In this document: positions 7,507 to 16,705 of the stretch, piece by piece
Position numbering within the stretch: the first letter of the stretch is position 1
How the letters are laid out: every line of letters begins with the position of its first letter
From: Oscillatoria nigro-viridis PCC 7112
GTDB lineage: Bacteria; Cyanobacteriota; Cyanobacteriia; Cyanobacteriales; Microcoleaceae
NCBI RefSeq assembly: GCF_000317475.1
Contig: NC_019729.1
Span: 5,408,501-5,472,500 of the forward strand
Direction of reading: 5' to 3'
DNA length: 64,000 nt
Notes under the pieces: model-generated
What the model saw: the letters and a program-made list of their open reading frames with translations, nothing else
Databases searched by the model: none
What the model was told of the DNA's origin: nothing
Position numbers and translations under genes: made by a program

Positions 7507-10500
7507 ATGAAACATTCAGTTCAACTAGAAGAATCGAAAATCACTAAATTGCTGAAAGTCCTGCAAGTGTTGCGGACAAAAATTACGGCAGCAGTCACCA
7601 CAATACAAAAAGCAGAATCTAGAAAGCAGTATGAAAAAAAAATTCGCCTAGCGACGATCGCCCCTGGCAGTGTATTCTCAATTTTGATAATTGTACTGCT
7701 TGTCTTAAACGGGTGGCTCGTCGCTGGCAGCGCTGATAATTTCTACGATAGCTCACTCGCCCTGGGATTTTTGGCAATAGCAAATATTGTCTTTTTGGCG
7801 GTATCGGCGCGCTCAAACGCCTCTTGGGCCGTAGCGGGGAACGATCGCCCATCCAGCGAACCCGACGGGGGCGATCGCTTTTTTAGCCTCTCGCTAGATC
7901 TCCTGTGCGTCCTTAGTTTTGACGGTTATGTAAAACGCATCAACCCAGCAGGAGAAAAAATACTCGGCTATCCCCCAGGAGAAATGATTGGCAAAGTCTT
8001 CATTGAATTCGTGCATCCAGACGATCGCGAAACTACTTTAAAAGAAGCTGAAAGTCTTGCTGCGGGGAATAATACCGTTGGGTTTGAAAACCGCTGGCGC
8101 TGTCGCAACGGTTCTTACAAGTGGATAGCCTGGACTGGTACCCGTTTCTGCGAGGAAGAATTGCTCTATGGTGTCGGCCGCGACATTACCGCTCAAAAAC
8201 AAGCAGAAGCAGCGCTGCAAGATAGCCAGCATTTTGTTGAGCGAATTGCCAACACCAGCCCGAATCTTCTCTTTGTTTACGATGAAAGCGAGCAGCGAAA
8301 TGTCTACAGCAACCGCGAAATCACTAACACCCTCGGCTATACGAGAGCAGAAGTTGAAAACATGGGCAGCAATCTACTGCCCACTATCATCCACCCTGAC
8401 GACTTAGCTAAATTTCCCGGATATTTTCAGCAATTAGAAAATGCTCCCGACGGAGAAGTTATTGAGTACGAATATCGGGTACGCGATCGACAGAATTGTT
8501 GGCACTGGTTAGTCAGCCGGAATATTGTATTTAGCAGAACAGAGGAGGGAAAAATTAAGCAGCGTCTCGGTGCTGATACGGACATTACAGAGCGCAAAAT
8601 AGCAGAACAAGCTTTAGCAGAACAATTGAAACTTTCTGTATTCACAGCCGATGTGGGAATTTCTCTAACTCAAAACAAGACTTTGCTTGCAACTTTGCAA
8701 TATTGCACCGATGCAGTTGTGCGCCATTTGGATGTTGCCTTTGCTCGGATTTGGACGCTGAATGAAGAGGGAAATGTATTGCAACTGCAAGCAAGCGCGG
8801 GGATATATACTCACATTGACGGCGCTCACAGCCGCATTGCTGTCGGCGAGTTCAAGATTGGTTTAATCGCCCTGGAGCGACAACCTCACATCACTAATTC
8901 TGTGCAAGAAGATCCCCGAATCAAGGACAAAGAATGGGCGGCGCGTGAAGGAATGGTGGCTTTTGCTGGATATCCGCTAATTGTTGACAATCAGTTGCTG
9001 GGAGTAATAGCGATGTTTGCTCGCCAGGAGTTGAATGAATCAACACTGATTGCTTTGGCGTCAAGTGCCGATACGATCGCCCTGGGGATTAAGCGCAAAC
9101 AAACAGAAGAAGCTCTCGCCAGACAAAAGCAAACTTTGAGGGCAATTATTGACAACGCTCCCATTTGGGTGTGGGTGACTGACACTAAAGGCAAGATGCT
9201 GTTGGTTAACAAAACTTTTTGCGAATCTGTGAACGTTCCTGAAGAAAAATTTTTGGCAGCATCTCACTCTTCAGAAATTTTTGGAGCGGAAGCATTTGCT
9301 AACTGCATGGCGTCTGACGTGCAAGTATGGAGTCAAGATACTCCGTTTTATGCTGATGAAATTATCCAGTTTTCTGACGGTAAAAATCACCATTTAGAGG
9401 TGATTAAAGCTAAGGTAAAAGAGGCCAACGGCAGCGCGATCGGCTTAATCGGTTTGGGTTTGGACGTTACACAACAAAAAGAAGCTCAACGAAAATTGCA
9501 AGCTTCGGAAGCGCGATTCCGCAAGTTAGCGGAGCAGGAAGCGCTGCTGAACCAGCTAGCTAGCAATATCCGCGAATCTCTAGATTTAGATACTATTTTG
9601 GCAACAACTGTGCAGCAGATTCGCGACTTGCTGCAACTCGATCGCTGTCAGTTTATTTGGTATTGGCCAGACGCCTCGCCGCCTGTTTGGGCCGTGGAAT
9701 ACGAAGCAAAAAATGCCGATTTGCCTTCGCTTTTGGGTTTAGTTCCTGCTGGTGTGACTGGTTCTCATGCCGAGCGGATTGCCAATTTGGAAATAATTCG
9801 AGTTGATGATTGTGGGACTCTTACCGATCCAGCAGAGCGGGAATTTTTCAGGTATATAGGATTCAATTCTCTCCTGGACATTCCCCTTCAAACATCCGCT
9901 GGTAAAATAGGGGTAATTTGCTGTAGCGATTCTAGCAGCGTGCGGTGTTGGAGCGATGCAGAAGTGGAACTGTTAGTCGCAGTGGGCAACCAATTGGCGA
10001 TCGCCATTAATCAAGCGGAACTTTACACTAAAAGCGTCGATTCAGCTCGGATAGCGCAAGAACAAGCTGCAAAACTCGAAGTAACTCTGTGCGAACTTAA
10101 GCTTGCTCAAACTCAACTCGTGCAGGCCGAAAAAATGTCTAGTCTCGGTCAGATGGTAGCAGGAATCGCCCACGAAATCAATAACCCGGTCAGCTTTATT
10201 TTCGGCAATCTTACCTACACAGAAGAATACACCACAAACCTGATGAAACTGGTGCAAATGTATCGAGATGAATACCCGGAACCTTCTCCAGCGATTCAGG
10301 AGGAAATAGAGGTGTTAGAGCTGGATTTTGTGCTAGACGACTTGCCGAAAATGGTGTCTTCTATGCAGGTGGGAGCCACTCGCATCCGGGATATCGTGCG
10401 GAGTTTGCGGAATTTCTCTCGCCTCGATGAATCTGACATGAAAAAGGTTAACATTCACGAAGGCATCGACAGCACGTTGATGATTTTAGAACACCGTCTG

Positions 10501-10944
10501 AAAGTTCAGCCGGATAGCGTAGCTGGTACGGAGTACCATCGCCCAGCAATTCAAATCGTTAAAGAATACGGACAATTGCCACTGGTGGAGTGCTACGCCG
10601 GACTGTTGAATCAGGTGTTTATGAATATTATCGCCAACGCTATTGACGTGTTACAAGAACCGCTCGAAAATCCGGGAATTATCCGCATTCGTACAGAGGT
10701 AGAAGGTACTCTCGCTGTGATTAGAATTGCTGATAACGGTGCAGGTATCACCGATCGAGTCAAGCAGCGGATATTTGACCCCTTCTATACTACAAAACGG
10801 ATCGGTTCGGGGACGGGGATGGGTTTAGCGATTTCCCATTCAATTATTGTCGAAAAACATAAAGGTGAAATCAAGTGTTTCTCGGTGGTGGGGAAAGGCA
10901 CTGAATTTATAATAGAAATTCCGATTAAAAGAACAGAAAATTAA
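7507..10944 (+). CDS. Multi-sensor membrane histidine kinase (PAS-PAS-GAF-PAS-GAF-HisKA-HATPase)
   Basis: The product has 1145 residues. An N-terminal coiled stretch is followed by two membrane segments (about 52-74 and 82-102) with almost no periplasmic loop. Then come two PAS/PAC units (about 125-370, each ending GRDITAQK or ADTDITERK), a GAF domain (375-545), a third PAS (547-675) and a second GAF (680-850). A coiled coil leads to the dimerisation region with the phospho-acceptor His889 in AGIAHEINNPVSF. The ATPase domain (about 1010-1145) shows DNGAGI and GSGTGMGLAIS. The HEINNPVSF H-box is typical of the cyanobacterial multi-GAF kinase class. No cyanobacteriochrome CxxxC-H signature was seen in the GAFs, so the ligand is unknown. 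No response regulator is adjacent. Confidence 0.95.
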   Translation: MKHSVQLEESKITKLLKVLQVLRTKITAAVTTIQKAESRKQYEKKIRLATIAPGSVFSILIIVLLVLNGWLVAGSADNFYDSSLALGFLAIANIVFLAVSARSNASWAVAGNDRPSSEPDGGDRFFSLSLDLLCVLSFDGYVKRINPAGEKILGYPPGEMIGKVFIEFVHPDDRETTLKEAESLAAGNNTVGFENRWRCRNGSYKWIAWTGTRFCEEELLYGVGRDITAQKQAEAALQDSQHFVERIANTSPNLLFVYDESEQRNVYSNREITNTLGYTRAEVENMGSNLLPTIIHPDDLAKFPGYFQQLENAPDGEVIEYEYRVRDRQNCWHWLVSRNIVFSRTEEGKIKQRLGADTDITERKIAEQALAEQLKLSVFTADVGISLTQNKTLLATLQYCTDAVVRHLDVAFARIWTLNEEGNVLQLQASAGIYTHIDGAHSRIAVGEFKIGLIALERQPHITNSVQEDPRIKDKEWAAREGMVAFAGYPLIVDNQLLGVIAMFARQELNESTLIALASSADTIALGIKRKQTEEALARQKQTLRAIIDNAPIWVWVTDTKGKMLLVNKTFCESVNVPEEKFLAASHSSEIFGAEAFANCMASDVQVWSQDTPFYADEIIQFSDGKNHHLEVIKAKVKEANGSAIGLIGLGLDVTQQKEAQRKLQASEARFRKLAEQEALLNQLASNIRESLDLDTILATTVQQIRDLLQLDRCQFIWYWPDASPPVWAVEYEAKNADLPSLLGLVPAGVTGSHAERIANLEIIRVDDCGTLTDPAEREFFRYIGFNSLLDIPLQTSAGKIGVICCSDSSSVRCWSDAEVELLVAVGNQLAIAINQAELYTKSVDSARIAQEQAAKLEVTLCELKLAQTQLVQAEKMSSLGQMVAGIAHEINNPVSFIFGNLTYTEEYTTNLMKLVQMYRDEYPEPSPAIQEEIEVLELDFVLDDLPKMVSSMQVGATRIRDIVRSLRNFSRLDESDMKKVNIHEGIDSTLMILEHRLKVQPDSVAGTEYHRPAIQIVKEYGQLPLVECYAGLLNQVFMNIIANAIDVLQEPLENPGIIRIRTEVEGTLAVIRIADNGAGITDRVKQRIFDPFYTTKRIGSGTGMGLAISHSIIVEKHKGEIKCFSVVGKGTEFIIEIPIKRTEN

Positions 10945-11113
10945 ATGATTGGTTTTGCAAAAAAATTAAGATACGTCAGTTGGAAAATCCCGATTTTTTT
11001 GTACTAACCTCAAGACAAACTCAACGATAGGCAGCAAACAAAGAAAAGTTATTTGTTAGGAAATTTGTCTGATATACAATATGCACGAGAAAACTAAAAT
11101 TGATATAATATTA

Positions 11114-11144
11114 AAAATCTAAAATCTAAAATCTAAAATCTAAA
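11114..11144. repeat. Heptamer STRR directly abutting the P450 start codon
   Basis: Four tandem copies of AAAATCT run up to the ATG at 11145 with no spacer. The array takes the place where a Shine-Dalgarno sequence would be expected. The same arrangement precedes rsmD, the 36320 methyltransferase and purN. Confidence 0.9.
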
Positions 11145-12443
11145 ATGGCATTACCTCCCGGTAGTTTCGGTTTACCCCTAATTGGCGATACCCTCAACTT
11201 TTTGCAAGATTCCCAATTCGCCAAAAAACGCCACCAGCAGTACGGGCCCATTTTCAAAACCAGCATTTTCGGAAAGCCTACCGTGTTTATGTGTGGCCAA
11301 GAGGCTAATTTGTTTGTTTTAAGCAATGACAACCAATATTTTGTTGTGACTTGGCCTCCCAGTACGAGAGCGCTTTTAGGGCCGCTTTCGTTGGCGCTGC
11401 AAACGGGTGCTAACCACCAAAATCGGCGCAAGTTGCTGTACCAAGCGTTTCAGCCGCGAGCTTTGACCGGCTACATCGGCGCGATGGAACATATCACTCA
11501 GCGCTATTTGGAAAAATGGGCAAAAATGGAAACCATGACTTGGTATCCCGAACTGAGAAATTATACTTTTGATGTTGCGGGTAAGTTGTTAGTGGGGATT
11601 GATAATGGTTCGGAAACGGCGCTTGGTCATTACTTTGAAACATTTGCAGAGGGTTTATTTTCTATCCCTTGGGATTTGCCTTTTACTCTGTTTGGCAAAG
11701 CTAAAAATGGCCGGAAGTTACTGTTGGCAGAACTGGAAAAGATTATTCGCGACCGCCAACAAGGAACCCCTAGTGGCAATGATGCTTTGAGTTTGCTGAT
11801 TTGGGCTCGCGATGATGAGGGAAATAGTTTGAGTTTGGAGGAGTTGAAAGATCAAGTGCTGTTGCTGCTGTTTGCAGGACACGAAACTTTAACTTCGGCG
11901 ATCGTCTCTTTTTGTCTTCTCCTAGCTCAAAATCCCGATGTGATGGCAAAAGTGCGGGCAGAACAGCAGCAGTTCCCCGCAACTGAACCGCTAAGCTTGG
12001 AACAACTCAAACAAATGACTTATTTAGAACAGGTGCTGCGAGAAGTGCTGCGTTTAATTCCACCGGTGAGAGGTATTTTTCGGACAGTAATTAATCCTTG
12101 TGAGTTCGGTGGCTATGAAATTCCTAAAGGTTGGAACGTGGCTTCTGGGATCGATCAAACCCATCAGGACAGTCAACTTTATCCCGAACCCGATCGATTC
12201 GATCCCGATCGATTTAGCTCGGAGCGATCGGCTAAACCTTTCAGTTACGTACCCTTTGGCGGGGGTTTGCGAGAATGTTTGGGCAAAGAATTTGCCCGAT
12301 TAGAAATGAAGTTGTTTGCGGCAAAGATTATTCGGGAGTTTGAATGGGAGCTGTTACCGGATCGAGATTTGAATTTGATCGCACTACCGGCTCCGCATCC
12401 CCGCGACGGTTTGCGAGTAAAATTTCGTCGAAAGTATTCTTAA
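11145..12443 (+). CDS. Cytochrome P450, CYP120 family (retinoid hydroxylase type)
   Basis: The product has 432 residues, soluble, with no membrane anchor. The start LPPGSFGLPLIGDTLNFL and much of the body match the CYP120A1 type known from Synechocystis, which hydroxylates retinoic acid. The I-helix AGHETLTSA contains the oxygen-activating Glu-Thr. The K-helix ExxR lies in EVLRLIPP. The haem loop is FGGGLRECLGKEFAR, with thiolate Cys378. It would need separate ferredoxin and reductase. The start is fixed by homology, because a heptamer repeat stands immediately upstream instead of a ribosome site. Exact substrate here is inferred from the family. Confidence 0.95.
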   Translation: MALPPGSFGLPLIGDTLNFLQDSQFAKKRHQQYGPIFKTSIFGKPTVFMCGQEANLFVLSNDNQYFVVTWPPSTRALLGPLSLALQTGANHQNRRKLLYQAFQPRALTGYIGAMEHITQRYLEKWAKMETMTWYPELRNYTFDVAGKLLVGIDNGSETALGHYFETFAEGLFSIPWDLPFTLFGKAKNGRKLLLAELEKIIRDRQQGTPSGNDALSLLIWARDDEGNSLSLEELKDQVLLLLFAGHETLTSAIVSFCLLLAQNPDVMAKVRAEQQQFPATEPLSLEQLKQMTYLEQVLREVLRLIPPVRGIFRTVINPCEFGGYEIPKGWNVASGIDQTHQDSQLYPEPDRFDPDRFSSERSAKPFSYVPFGGGLRECLGKEFARLEMKLFAAKIIREFEWELLPDRDLNLIALPAPHPRDGLRVKFRRKYS

Positions 12444-12455
12444 GAACAGGCATCT

Positions 12456-12588
12456 TGCCTGTTCCACAATAGGTAAATGTTCTTCTTGTGGGGTGGGCAC
12501 GCCAGCCCGCCCAGAAAGCCACAAGATGCCTGTTCCACAATAGGTAAATGTTCTTCTTGTGGGGTGGGCACGCCAGCCCGCCCAGAAA
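12456..12588. repeat. Tandem duplication of a palindromic repeat (71-bp period)
   Basis: A 62-base stretch (TGCCTGTTCCACAATAGG through CCCGCCCAGAAA) occurs at 12456-12517 and again at 12527-12588. Each copy joins half of an AACAGGC...GCCTGTT palindrome to a GTGGGGTGGGC unit. At about 12595-12614 a degenerate right end (ATAATGGCGCAAGAGCTCAG) matches the terminal repeat of the element at 28787. Confidence 0.85.
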
Positions 12589-12618
12589 TCCTATTGATAA
12601 TGGCGCAAGAGCTCAGTC

Positions 12619-13224
12619 TCAATCAACATCCAATTGCATCGGCCCCAAATACTTAGTTAAATAAGGCGAAAACACCTCATAAATCAGAGTCAAGGGCTTA
12701 CCGTGATGCCAAAACAAATAGTGTCGCCCCCAAAAAGGCCCCGACTGTTCAAAAGCTGACTCCAAGGCCACCGAATTACCCAAATAAATGCCTTGCACGT
12801 CCCGATATAATTCCGTCCGCAGCCGCGCTAAACTGGCCCAAATTGGCAAAGATTTATTTTGTAAATATTCATCTACGTGGCTCGCTTCCCACCAAGAAGT
12901 CGCATAGGCCAGGCGCTGTCCCGAAGCAGTCCGCAGCCACACTTGGCGGCGCAGGCGCGGCCCCGGAACCGCGACAATTTGCTGGGGTGCGCCGTCTGCG
13001 TCTTCACCCACTAAAGACATATCGATCACATCTACTTCTGTGGGTTCCCCTGTCAGCAGTCGCAGGTGACGGGTGGGGGAACCGTCACCCAGGAGCAGTA
13101 TTTGCCACGCCGGTGCGAGCTTGGTGTGGGGCAAACCCTTCTGTACTGCGTCTTCGGCTCCTTGCCACAGGGGGTTGAGAGCGTGCCAGGTGCGGCTGTT
13201 TTTGGGTGTGAATGTTGCAGTCAA
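12619..13224 (-). CDS. ycf21: Chorismate lyase, DUF98/Ycf21 type
   Basis: This 201-residue protein of the chorismate pyruvate-lyase (DUF98) family would convert chorismate to 4-hydroxybenzoate plus pyruvate, the entry step for the head group of plastoquinone in cyanobacteria. Family blocks are visible: LAPAWQILLLGDGSPTRHL, RRQVWLRTASGQRLAYATSWW, LYRDVQGIYLG and GRHYLFWHHGKPLTLIYEVFSP. The last of these carries conserved His and Glu positions of the lyase pocket. Length matches the family. It stands alone and is convergent with the P450. The DUF98-to-lyase link is from the studied Synechocystis homologue; activity here is inferred. Confidence 0.85.
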   Translation of the reverse strand: MTATFTPKNSRTWHALNPLWQGAEDAVQKGLPHTKLAPAWQILLLGDGSPTRHLRLLTGEPTEVDVIDMSLVGEDADGAPQQIVAVPGPRLRRQVWLRTASGQRLAYATSWWEASHVDEYLQNKSLPIWASLARLRTELYRDVQGIYLGNSVALESAFEQSGPFWGRHYLFWHHGKPLTLIYEVFSPYLTKYLGPMQLDVD

Positions 13225-13320
13225 GGGTCTTTACAAAACTTAATTTTTTGTTTATTATAACGCTTCTGCAATCTACAATTTAAATCTGTTTAGAAACGGG
13301 CTCTCCGGCCCGTTCCACAC

Positions 13321-13446
13321 TAAAATTGAGTTGGTGTGGAACAGGCATCTTGCCTGTTATTGAATAAAATTGAGTTGGTGTGGAACAGGCATCTTGCCTG
13401 TTATTGAATAAAATTGAGTTGGTGTGGAACAGGCATCTTGCCTGTT
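13321..13446. repeat. Triple tandem repeat, 44-bp period, with AACAGGC palindrome
   Basis: Three copies begin at 13321, 13365 and 13409. Each reads TAAAATTGAGTTGGTGTGG and then AACAGGCATCTTGCCTGTT, a palindrome with a short centre. A degenerate relative (AACGGGCTCTCCGGCCCGTT) lies just before at about 13295. The array ends with GAGAATGGTGCAACATCTCAG (about 13451-13471), which matches the right end of the MITE at 28787. Confidence 0.88.
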
Positions 13447-13514
13447 AAGCGAGAATGGTGCAACATCTCAGTTAAATCCGTTACCCAATCTGTTGCCGAA
13501 CTTCCTTCCACCAT

Positions 13515-15134
13515 ATGTTACGAATAACCGAAATAAAACTCCCCCTAGATCATCCTCAAGATGCGATCGCCAGCGCCATTCTCAAAAAGCTGCAAATTCC
13601 CCCGGAAGAATTGCTCGGCTATTCCATCTTCAAGCGCAGCTACGATGCTCGTAAAAAAGCAGAAATCCTCCTTGTCTATATTGTGGACGTAGAGACGACA
13701 CAGGAAAAGCAACTTCTCCAACGCTTCAAAAAAGATCCTCATGTCATGGTGACACCAGACACGAGTTATCGCTATGTAGCGCAAGCCCCCAGCAATTTGA
13801 CGGTTCGCCCCATTGTGATTGGTACAGGGCCGTGCGGTATGTTTGCGGGTCTGATGCTGGCACAAATGGGGTTTCGCCCCATCCTTTTAGAACGCGGAAA
13901 AGCAGTGCGCGATCGCACGGTTGATACCTTTGGATTTTGGAAGAAAAAAGCAGAATTCAACCCAGAATCTAACGCCCAGTTTGGCGAAGGTGGTGCGGGT
14001 ACTTTTTCCGATGGCAAACTGTACAGCCAAGTTAAAGATCCTCAGCATTATGGGCGGAAGGTGCTGACGGAACTTGTGAATGCGGGAGCTTCCCCGGAAA
14101 TTCTATATATTAATAAACCGCATATTGGCACGTTCAAACTGGTGGGAATTGTTCAAAGTCTTCGCGCCCAAATAGAATCATTAGGCGGAGAAATTCGGTT
14201 TCAAACTCGTGTAGAAGATATCCACATCGAAAATGGAAAAGTGCAGGGACTTACCCTAGCCAGTGGAGAATATATTGCTAGTAATTATATAGTTCTGGCG
14301 GTGGGACACAGCGCCCGCGATACTTTTGAAATGTTGTTTGCGCGCGGGGTTTACATCGAAGCAAAACCATTTTCTATTGGTTTTCGGGTCGAACATCCCC
14401 AAACTATCATCGATCGCTGTCGTTTTGGCGATCGGGCGGGCCATAAGCTTTTGGGCGCCGCCGATTACAAACTGGTTCACCATTGCCAAAACGGTCGTTC
14501 TGTGTACAGTTTCTGTATGTGTCCCGGTGGTTTGGTAGTGGCGGCTGCGTCAGAACCGGGGCGACTTGTCACTAATGGGATGAGTCAATATTCTCGCAAT
14601 GAACGCAACGCTAACAGCGGGATTGTGGTGGGTATCACGCCGGAGGATTATCCGGGTCATCCCTTAGCGGGAATTGAGTTTCAACGTCGCCTAGAAGAAC
14701 GGGCATTTGAGTTAGGAGGTGGCACTTACAACGCCCCTGGGCAGCTTGTGGGTGATTTTTTGGCGAATCGCCCTTCCACGGCGCTAGGCAGTGTGCAGCC
14801 GTCTTATACGCCGGGAGTTGTGATGACCGATCTGAGCGAAAGTTTGCCAGATTATGCGATCGCAGCTATCCGCGAAGCACTTCCGGCTTTTGACAAACAG
14901 ATTAAAGGATTTGCGATGGATGATGCGGTTTTGACTGGGGTGGAAACGCGCACTTCTTCACCAATTCGGATTAAACGCAAGGAAGATTATCAGAGTTTGA
15001 ATACAGAAGGTCTTTATCCTGCTGGGGAAGGTGCGGGATATGCGGGTGGAATCCTGTCGGCGGGTATTGATGGGATTAAGGTGGCGGAGGCGGTTGCTTT
15101 GAGTATTTTGCGATCTTCAAACCACAAAATTTGA
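13515..15134 (+). CDS. FAD-dependent oxidoreductase (COG2509-like dehydrogenase)
   Basis: The product has 539 residues. An N-terminal domain of about 95 residues (IKLPLDHPQDAIASAILKKL..., YSIFKRSYDARKK) precedes the flavin-binding Rossmann motif VIGTGPCGMFAG near 102-113, with the following ELERG-type acidic position in LLERGKAVRDR. GEGGAGTFSDGKLY and a C-terminal GEGAGYAGGILSAGIDG loop are characteristic of this uncharacterised dehydrogenase family found in many bacteria and plastids. Probably a soluble flavoenzyme acting on an unknown substrate. Preceded by the 44-bp repeat array. Confidence 0.88.
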   Translation: MLRITEIKLPLDHPQDAIASAILKKLQIPPEELLGYSIFKRSYDARKKAEILLVYIVDVETTQEKQLLQRFKKDPHVMVTPDTSYRYVAQAPSNLTVRPIVIGTGPCGMFAGLMLAQMGFRPILLERGKAVRDRTVDTFGFWKKKAEFNPESNAQFGEGGAGTFSDGKLYSQVKDPQHYGRKVLTELVNAGASPEILYINKPHIGTFKLVGIVQSLRAQIESLGGEIRFQTRVEDIHIENGKVQGLTLASGEYIASNYIVLAVGHSARDTFEMLFARGVYIEAKPFSIGFRVEHPQTIIDRCRFGDRAGHKLLGAADYKLVHHCQNGRSVYSFCMCPGGLVVAAASEPGRLVTNGMSQYSRNERNANSGIVVGITPEDYPGHPLAGIEFQRRLEERAFELGGGTYNAPGQLVGDFLANRPSTALGSVQPSYTPGVVMTDLSESLPDYAIAAIREALPAFDKQIKGFAMDDAVLTGVETRTSSPIRIKRKEDYQSLNTEGLYPAGEGAGYAGGILSAGIDGIKVAEAVALSILRSSNHKI

Positions 15135-15141
15135 TGCGGGA

Positions 15142-15480
15142 TCAACCAACTGCAAATTCGGTGTATTGTCGGACATGAGGTGCATGATAGGCTAGCACAA
15201 TTTCCTGAGATGGAACACCTCGTGCTATTAATTGATCGGCGATCGCCTCTTCAGTCCCGTCATGCTGCACCCAAATTTTCCCATCTTTAATATCTACATG
15301 AATCACACAGCCATAAATCCGAGTGCTACCGTTTTTCCAACCCACATTTACAAGTTGATAGCGATCCTTTACCAGATCGAAAATCGTCTCGCTGGAAACT
15401 GGATCGCTAGGCGCTCGTCGCTGGGCTCGTTCAGTTAGCAACTCCTGAATATATTGACGATACAAACTTACTTTATCCAT
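15142..15480 (-). CDS. xisI: XisI family protein
   Basis: The product has 112 residues. The sequence (MDKVSLYRQYIQELLTE, YQLVNVGWKNGSTRIYGCVIHVDIKDGKIWVQHDGTEE, IVLAYHAPHVRQYTEFAVG) is the standard XisI pattern. XisI was named as a controlling factor for excision of the fdxN DNA element in Anabaena. Paired xisH-xisI genes are scattered through cyanobacterial genomes with no such element, and no recombinase (XisF) is present here. It overlaps the 3' end of xisH by 13 bases, so translation is likely coupled. Its real role outside fdxN excision is unknown. Confidence 0.93.
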   Translation of the reverse strand: MDKVSLYRQYIQELLTERAQRRAPSDPVSSETIFDLVKDRYQLVNVGWKNGSTRIYGCVIHVDIKDGKIWVQHDGTEEAIADQLIARGVPSQEIVLAYHAPHVRQYTEFAVG

Positions 15481-15884
15481 TGAGAAATCTCCTCTTTTTC
15501 GGTATCATAAACTAAAAGCGGAATTTGATTGCGTTCAATCACCATTTGAATAAATGAGTATGTGAAAAATCTCGTGTAAATATCTAAGGGAACTGCCAGG
15601 TAAAGAGTTCTCTCTGGATCGTCATATTCTAATGCAATCCGATAGTTAATAAATTGTCCCACTGCGGTATGAAATTCTGAAATCGTCGATGGTGCCAAAA
15701 ACGTTTTGATTTCAACCGCAATTTTTTCATTATCCTTTGTCGCTGCTAATAACTGTTCTGCACCCAGATCGATATAAAAATCCACAAATCCCAGATCGAT
15801 ATGATAAGGATCGTGAGTAATTATCCAACCCTGATTTTGGAGGGCTGTTTTGACGAGTTCGTGAAACTTATCTTTAGCTGGCAT
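15468..15884 (-). CDS. xisH: XisH family protein (nuclease-fold-like)
   Basis: The product has 138 residues: MPAKDKFHELVKTALQNQGWIITHDPYHI, DLGAEQLLAATKDNEKIAVEIKTF, then GQFINYRIAL. The pattern with a conserved Asp, then a VEIK motif and a following GQ, looks like a PD-(D/E)xK restriction-endonuclease-type core, an inference from the spacing. XisH pairs with the overlapping XisI. In Anabaena it is needed for fdxN element excision. Upstream, mtnD begins only a few bases away (its stop at 15887 is 3 bases from this start), so the three genes form one transcription unit mtnD-xisH-xisI. Confidence 0.93.
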   Translation of the reverse strand: MPAKDKFHELVKTALQNQGWIITHDPYHIDLGFVDFYIDLGAEQLLAATKDNEKIAVEIKTFLAPSTISEFHTAVGQFINYRIALEYDDPERTLYLAVPLDIYTRFFTYSFIQMVIERNQIPLLVYDTEKEEISQWIK

Positions 15885-15886
15885 AT

Positions 15887-16438
15887 TTAAACGATGGCTA
15901 ATCCCGATCGAATTTCCGTATCGGTATACTCCGGCGTCCAGCCTTCTGTGGTGGTAAAATAGCGCACCGCTTTAATTTTCCGGGCTGCTGTCAAATAAAA
16001 CCAGTGTTCTGTATTGGCCGGCACGTTGATAAATTCTTCCGGCTGCACTGTGAGTTCGACTTGGCTGCCGTCGGGCCGCACGAAGCCGAAAATCCCCTCG
16101 CCTGCTACGATATAGCGGACTTCATCATCGGCGTGGATGTGGCACTTGTTGAATTTGGACAGCATGGTGTCGAGGTTGGGAATGTCTGGGTGCAGTACGA
16201 TTAAGTCTCGCGATTGATAGCCTGCGGTTTCCTTGAGTTGTTGAAAGTAGCCGTCGAGGGCTTGCAGCACTTGCTCTTTTTGATTGTCGTCAAGAGCATC
16301 TTTAGCTAACAAATTTTGAATTTCCGCGCTGTCACCCACGGGCCAGCGGTTGAGTTGAATGTTTAAGGAAGCGAGTTCTCGCGCAATGTCGCTTTGTTGA
16401 GTGTAGGTGGTACCGTTTTCGAGTCGCAGGATAGCCAT
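15887..16438 (-). CDS. mtnD: Acireductone dioxygenase
   Basis: This 183-residue cupin oxidises the acireductone intermediate of the methionine salvage pathway, in the cytoplasm, with bound Fe2+ or Ni2+. The metal ligands are visible: His100 and His102 in CHIHADDEVRYI, Glu106, and His145 in ANTEHWF. The frame extends 14 codons further upstream, but the conserved family start is MAILRLENGT, so I use the ATG at 16436-16438. No other methionine-salvage gene is nearby. It lies upstream of xisH with a 2-base gap. Confidence 0.9.
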   Translation of the reverse strand: MAILRLENGTTYTQQSDIARELASLNIQLNRWPVGDSAEIQNLLAKDALDDNQKEQVLQALDGYFQQLKETAGYQSRDLIVLHPDIPNLDTMLSKFNKCHIHADDEVRYIVAGEGIFGFVRPDGSQVELTVQPEEFINVPANTEHWFYLTAARKIKAVRYFTTTEGWTPEYTDTEIRSGLAIV

Positions 16439-16533
16439 TTTTGCAAGTTCCAATTTTTGGGTGAGGCGATACACAGGCACTGTGAAAGATGTTTGTCGAT
16501 CGCGCCTGTAGCAGAACCACTATTTTAACGTTA

Positions 16534-16610
16534 ATTTGAACAGGCTTTCCGGCCTGTTCCACAATAGTTCCAGATTTGAACAGGCTTTCCGGCCTGTTCC
16601 ACAATAGTTC
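16534..16610. repeat. Two direct copies of a 37-base palindromic repeat
   Basis: ATTTGAACAGGCTTTCC through CACAATAGTTC occurs at 16534-16570 and 16574-16610. Each contains GAACAGGC...GCCTGTTC, an 8-base inverted pair, the same core as the repeats at 12456 and 13321. Confidence 0.88.
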
Positions 16611-16705
16611 AATGATTTGTCGCGATAAGATTAATAAGTCAGTCGCCAGCTAGCACCAGCAGCGATGGCATTACTGATATCTTAAATGTAACTTTTGCAA
16701 CAAGT

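Noticed and set aside
13295..13446. CRISPR array
   Set aside because: The 44-bp period copies are identical over their whole length with no distinct spacers, so they are a tandem duplication of a palindromic repeat.
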